This document shows, one piece after another, positions 61,715-64,000 of a stretch of 64,000 nucleotides of DNA (the first letter of the stretch is position 1; the number at the start of each line of letters is the position of its first letter). The translations under genes and the position numbers were made by a program. The stretch is taken from positions 1 to 64,000 of the forward strand of contig CAMWYJ010000001.1 in NCBI GenBank assembly GCA_947178445.1, in the 5' to 3' direction. This DNA comes from an uncultured Clostridium sp. (GTDB lineage: Bacteria > Bacillota > Clostridia > Lachnospirales > Lachnospiraceae). The notes below the pieces were generated by a model. That model was not told the origin of the DNA. It made no database searches and was given only the letters and a program-made list of their open reading frames with translations.

Positions 61715-62656
61715 TTATGGTGTAGGGATGCCAGTGCCATCCTCTTTAAACAGCTTCTGTGGGCTAACCGTTAACACGTTGGAATTTCTGAATTTTACAG
61801 TCTGTACCACATTATACTTATATTTGCCAACTTCAGATACAAAATTAAATATCAACGCATTGCCATCTGCATCTGCGGACATATAAAAATCCTGTAAATG
61901 TTTCGTCAAAAGTCCTTCATCACCTGTCATAGTACATTTTGCCCGTGCTTTGAGAAACCGATTCAACTCCGCACTTTTGTCTTCATTTTCCGGTGATCGG
62001 TACATATACAAACTAAACGTACCATCACCATTTCCCAACAGACGATATATCGCATAGTTTAAATACCTGTCTCCACCAGGCTGTGTCGTATAATACTCCA
62101 CATATATATCCCCTGGTATAATATAATAATTCGTACCACCCTGCTGCAATACCCGGAAAGAACGCTTATTACCAGACTCAATGTCCCCGCTAAGCGGATA
62201 ATATGTTCCCTTTGCTTTCCCAGCCAGCTGATAGGTATCCATATTTACTATCGCCCGCCGCTCATCCGTTGCAGAAGCAGATTTACAATACTCACCGTAA
62301 TAATCCGGAACTAAATCATATGAGAAACCCGCTCCTAAATCCGTTGTCAACGATGCAGTACTCCGGGTATCCTCTCGCTTATCTTTCGAAATAGAAGACT
62401 CATTTTCCAGTTCAAACGCACTATACGCCCAGGGACTAACACTCACATAAGTTGCCGTCACCAGTGTATCCTCCAGATTCAACATCACCATTGAAGCCTC
62501 CGTCTGAACCTCCAGATTATTCCGGGTTTTTTTGTTCGCCATCGTTGTCGTACTCATAAACTGAACCACCATCAGCATGACAATTGACAAAAGTGCCATA
62601 CTGATCAAAAGTTCAATTAAGGAAAACCCTTGATTCTTATTCATTTGCCTGCTCAC
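61715..62656 (-). CDS. Prepilin-type protein (PilW-like minor pilin)
   Basis: A 313-residue protein with a class III signal: short basic leader ending NKNQG, then FSLIELLISMALLSIVML with Glu at mature position 5. The rest is a large beta-rich domain. Such pilins are cleaved and methylated by a prepilin peptidase (not in the window) and start or cap type IV-like pili. The start is probably the GTG at 62656 after GGGGGTGA; an ATG at 62644 is the alternative. It lies 11 bases downstream of the next prepilin gene. Confidence 0.87.
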   Translation of the reverse strand: MSRQMNKNQGFSLIELLISMALLSIVMLMVVQFMSTTTMANKKTRNNLEVQTEASMVMLNLEDTLVTATYVSVSPWAYSAFELENESSISKDKREDTRSTASLTTDLGAGFSYDLVPDYYGEYCKSASATDERRAIVNMDTYQLAGKAKGTYYPLSGDIESGNKRSFRVLQQGGTNYYIIPGDIYVEYYTTQPGGDRYLNYAIYRLLGNGDGTFSLYMYRSPENEDKSAELNRFLKARAKCTMTGDEGLLTKHLQDFYMSADADGNALIFNFVSEVGKYKYNVVQTVKFRNSNVLTVSPQKLFKEDGTGIPTP

Positions 62657-62667
62657 AGACTCACCCC

Positions 62668-63228
62668 CTATTTTACCTTATGACTGCCTGTTGCAGCATC
62701 CAGATGAACAGTTGCAATGGTTAATCCATTATATATGAATTTATAATCTCCAGCTCCATAACGAACCGAACCATTTGCCTTATTAAATTCAATGATCATG
62801 TATGATGACTGATCCACACCAGACACCGGACATAACTGAGCACTATCAGAAGGTGTATAGTCAATCGTAACAAGCTCTGTCAGGGTAACCTCTGCTGTAT
62901 CTGCTTCTTTTTCGGTAAAGGAAACACCGTCCTCTGTTCCTAAAATAACAGAAAAAGTATTCTTTTTTGCAGTTGTACCATCTGCATATGTCACTGCCCC
63001 TGCAGTATTCTGTCGAATCAACAGACACAACTTTTCATCCTTTGCTTCCGACACAGCTTTTGTCTTTACCAAAAGACTTGCTATCTGGTCATTTAAATTC
63101 TGTACTGCTGTATTGCATTTTGCCTGCTTGATAACACCTAATGTAACAAATGACATACCAGACAAAATAGCCATAATTGCAATGACAATAATAACTTCAA
63201 CTAAAGTGTATCCCTTGTTTTGTTTCAT
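62668..63228 (-). CDS. Prepilin-type protein (type IV pilin or pseudopilin)
   Basis: A 186-residue pilin-like protein: leader MKQNKG, then YTLVEVIIVIAIMAILSGMS with Glu at mature position 5, followed by a helix (KCNTAVQNLNDQIASLL) and a beta-rich C-terminal domain of about 120 residues. The ATG at 63228 is preferred over the longer frame from 63261, which would overlap the upstream gene. It lies 11 bases after the upstream partial gene and shares an operon with the PilW-like and DUF5057 genes. Confidence 0.88.
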   Translation of the reverse strand: MKQNKGYTLVEVIIVIAIMAILSGMSFVTLGVIKQAKCNTAVQNLNDQIASLLVKTKAVSEAKDEKLCLLIRQNTAGAVTYADGTTAKKNTFSVILGTEDGVSFTEKEADTAEVTLTELVTIDYTPSDSAQLCPVSGVDQSSYMIIEFNKANGSVRYGAGDYKFIYNGLTIATVHLDAATGSHKVK

Positions 63229-63239
63229 ACCATCACCGC

Positions 63240-64000
63240 CTAATCTACATTCTTCTTCCAATTCTGGAAAGAAAGAATATCTTCAAACTGTACTGTTGCG
63301 ATGGATCTCATAGAAACTGCCTGGGTATCCGTTGCTTCCGAAGCTGGCACATACTGTGACTGATATTGCCTGAATATGTCACATACATAACCAAAATTCT
63401 TTGATCCGGTCTTATCCTGTGAATTATCACACTCTCGTAAGATTGTCTTTATAATCTCTTCATTCGCCCGGAAGTCCATCTCTGTCTTACCGGCAATCTT
63501 ATCAAAGTTATTCACGATAATCTTACTGCCCGAAACAATCAAGCCTTCAAATTCAGTTACATCGGATTTAAAGGTAATATCTCCCTTTGCAATAACCAAT
63601 CCCTTTACTTTTCCATTATTAAAGCTTCTGTCATAATGATAGGTTCTTCCGTTAATTTCATAATCTCTTGCGCCAATTACAATATCATCTTCTGAAGTCC
63701 ATACACCATATCCACATTCCAAAGAACAATACTGGTTTTTTATCTTAGAAAAATCAAAATAATGATTGATTGGTGTAATAATATCCTCTGTCAGGTTATG
63801 TGCATCTGTTACATCATCACCACTTGCACTTTTATTTGTCAAAAGCCACTTTGCCTCTTTGTATTGTTGCTGGAGCTTTGCTGTTACAGAACCTGCAAGC
63901 TGACTGGCAGTCACACCATCTGATGCAACTCCGCTTTGCCCATTCCCTGCATCACTGATTGCTGCATTAATATTCGCAGCAGCGCGCTTTAATGGTTCAA
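63240..64000 (-). CDS. C-terminal part of a pilus-locus protein, cut by the window edge
   Basis: The frame is open from the window edge to a TAG at 63240, about 253 residues. Visible segments include LKRAAANINAAI at the edge, a helical part, and a beta-rich region KGLVIAKGDITFKSDVTEFE and GLIVSGSKIIVNN that looks like a parallel beta helix or bactofilin-like repeat. It ends FEDILSFQNWKKNVD. PilX-like proteins in pilus loci have a prepilin start that would lie beyond the edge. The family is not certain. Confidence 0.7.
   Translation of the reverse strand, partial: EPLKRAAANINAAISDAGNGQSGVASDGVTASQLAGSVTAKLQQQYKEAKWLLTNKSASGDDVTDAHNLTEDIITPINHYFDFSKIKNQYCSLECGYGVWTSEDDIVIGARDYEINGRTYHYDRSFNNGKVKGLVIAKGDITFKSDVTEFEGLIVSGSKIIVNNFDKIAGKTEMDFRANEEIIKTILRECDNSQDKTGSKNFGYVCDIFRQYQSQYVPASEATDTQAVSMRSIATVQFEDILSFQNWKKNVD

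Overview
The window reads as chromosomal DNA of an anaerobic, low-GC Gram-positive bacterium of the Clostridia, most likely family Lachnospiraceae (inferred, not searched). Supporting signs are AGGAGG-type ribosome binding sites throughout, T-tailed intrinsic terminators, a tmRNA without encoded CCA, an Nfn-type NADH/ferredoxin/NADPH enzyme pair, and several small families I associate with Lachnospiraceae (DUF6465, DUF6106, DUF5688, DUF5057). Almost all genes are on the minus strand, so operons read from high to low coordinates. No rRNA, tRNA, CRISPR array, phage or complete insertion sequence was seen.

Layout. 0.6-5.5 kb: CheV-like protein, lipoprotein, and an OmpR-type regulator with its sensor kinase. 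5.6-9.7 kb: secG, rnr, smpB and ssrA (tmRNA), the ribosome-rescue and RNA-decay cluster. 9.8-24.4 kb: central carbon metabolism (gap, pgk, tpiA, gpmI, eno), interrupted by a shikimate kinase, the NfnA/NfnB pair, two membrane glycosyltransferases, a small HTH regulator and a secreted M15 peptidase. 24.7-31 kb: a PHP-type histidinol phosphatase, then a compact operon (transglutaminase-like, MBOAT acyltransferase, DHHW protein, DUF348/G5 protein) that probably modifies a surface polymer. 30.8-38.3 kb: pantothenate and CoA genes (panG-like, panB, panC, panD, coaBC). 38.5-46 kb: a YhfC membrane protein, an orphan zinc-binding lipoprotein, an intracellular-type subtilase, a frame-shifted UvrD-family helicase, gltX. 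46-55.7 kb: TetR/receiver/RarA operon, DUF5688, hisC, LysR, Xaa-Pro peptidase, an AroE-AroK fusion and a YqeG phosphatase. 55.9-64 kb: a type IV pilin-like locus with two prepilin-type proteins and a 1915-residue DUF5057 surface protein, cut by the window edge.

The least expected content lies between genes. Four related, structured elements of about 60-210 bp look like a MITE family. Two full-length copies begin TAGG, end CCTA and are flanked by 10-12 bp direct repeats, and their central hairpin shows compensatory changes between copies. A second repeat of about 130 bp occurs twice, each time about 40 bp upstream of a minus-strand gene, and one copy adjoins a perfect 24-bp inverted repeat. 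A third family of small covarying hairpins lies between panG and panB and between tpiA and pgk. The pantothenate operon also carries a tandem duplication of the panC 3' end plus a small membrane gene, with the newer reading frame broken by one base. These repeats are the best candidates for undescribed biology here.
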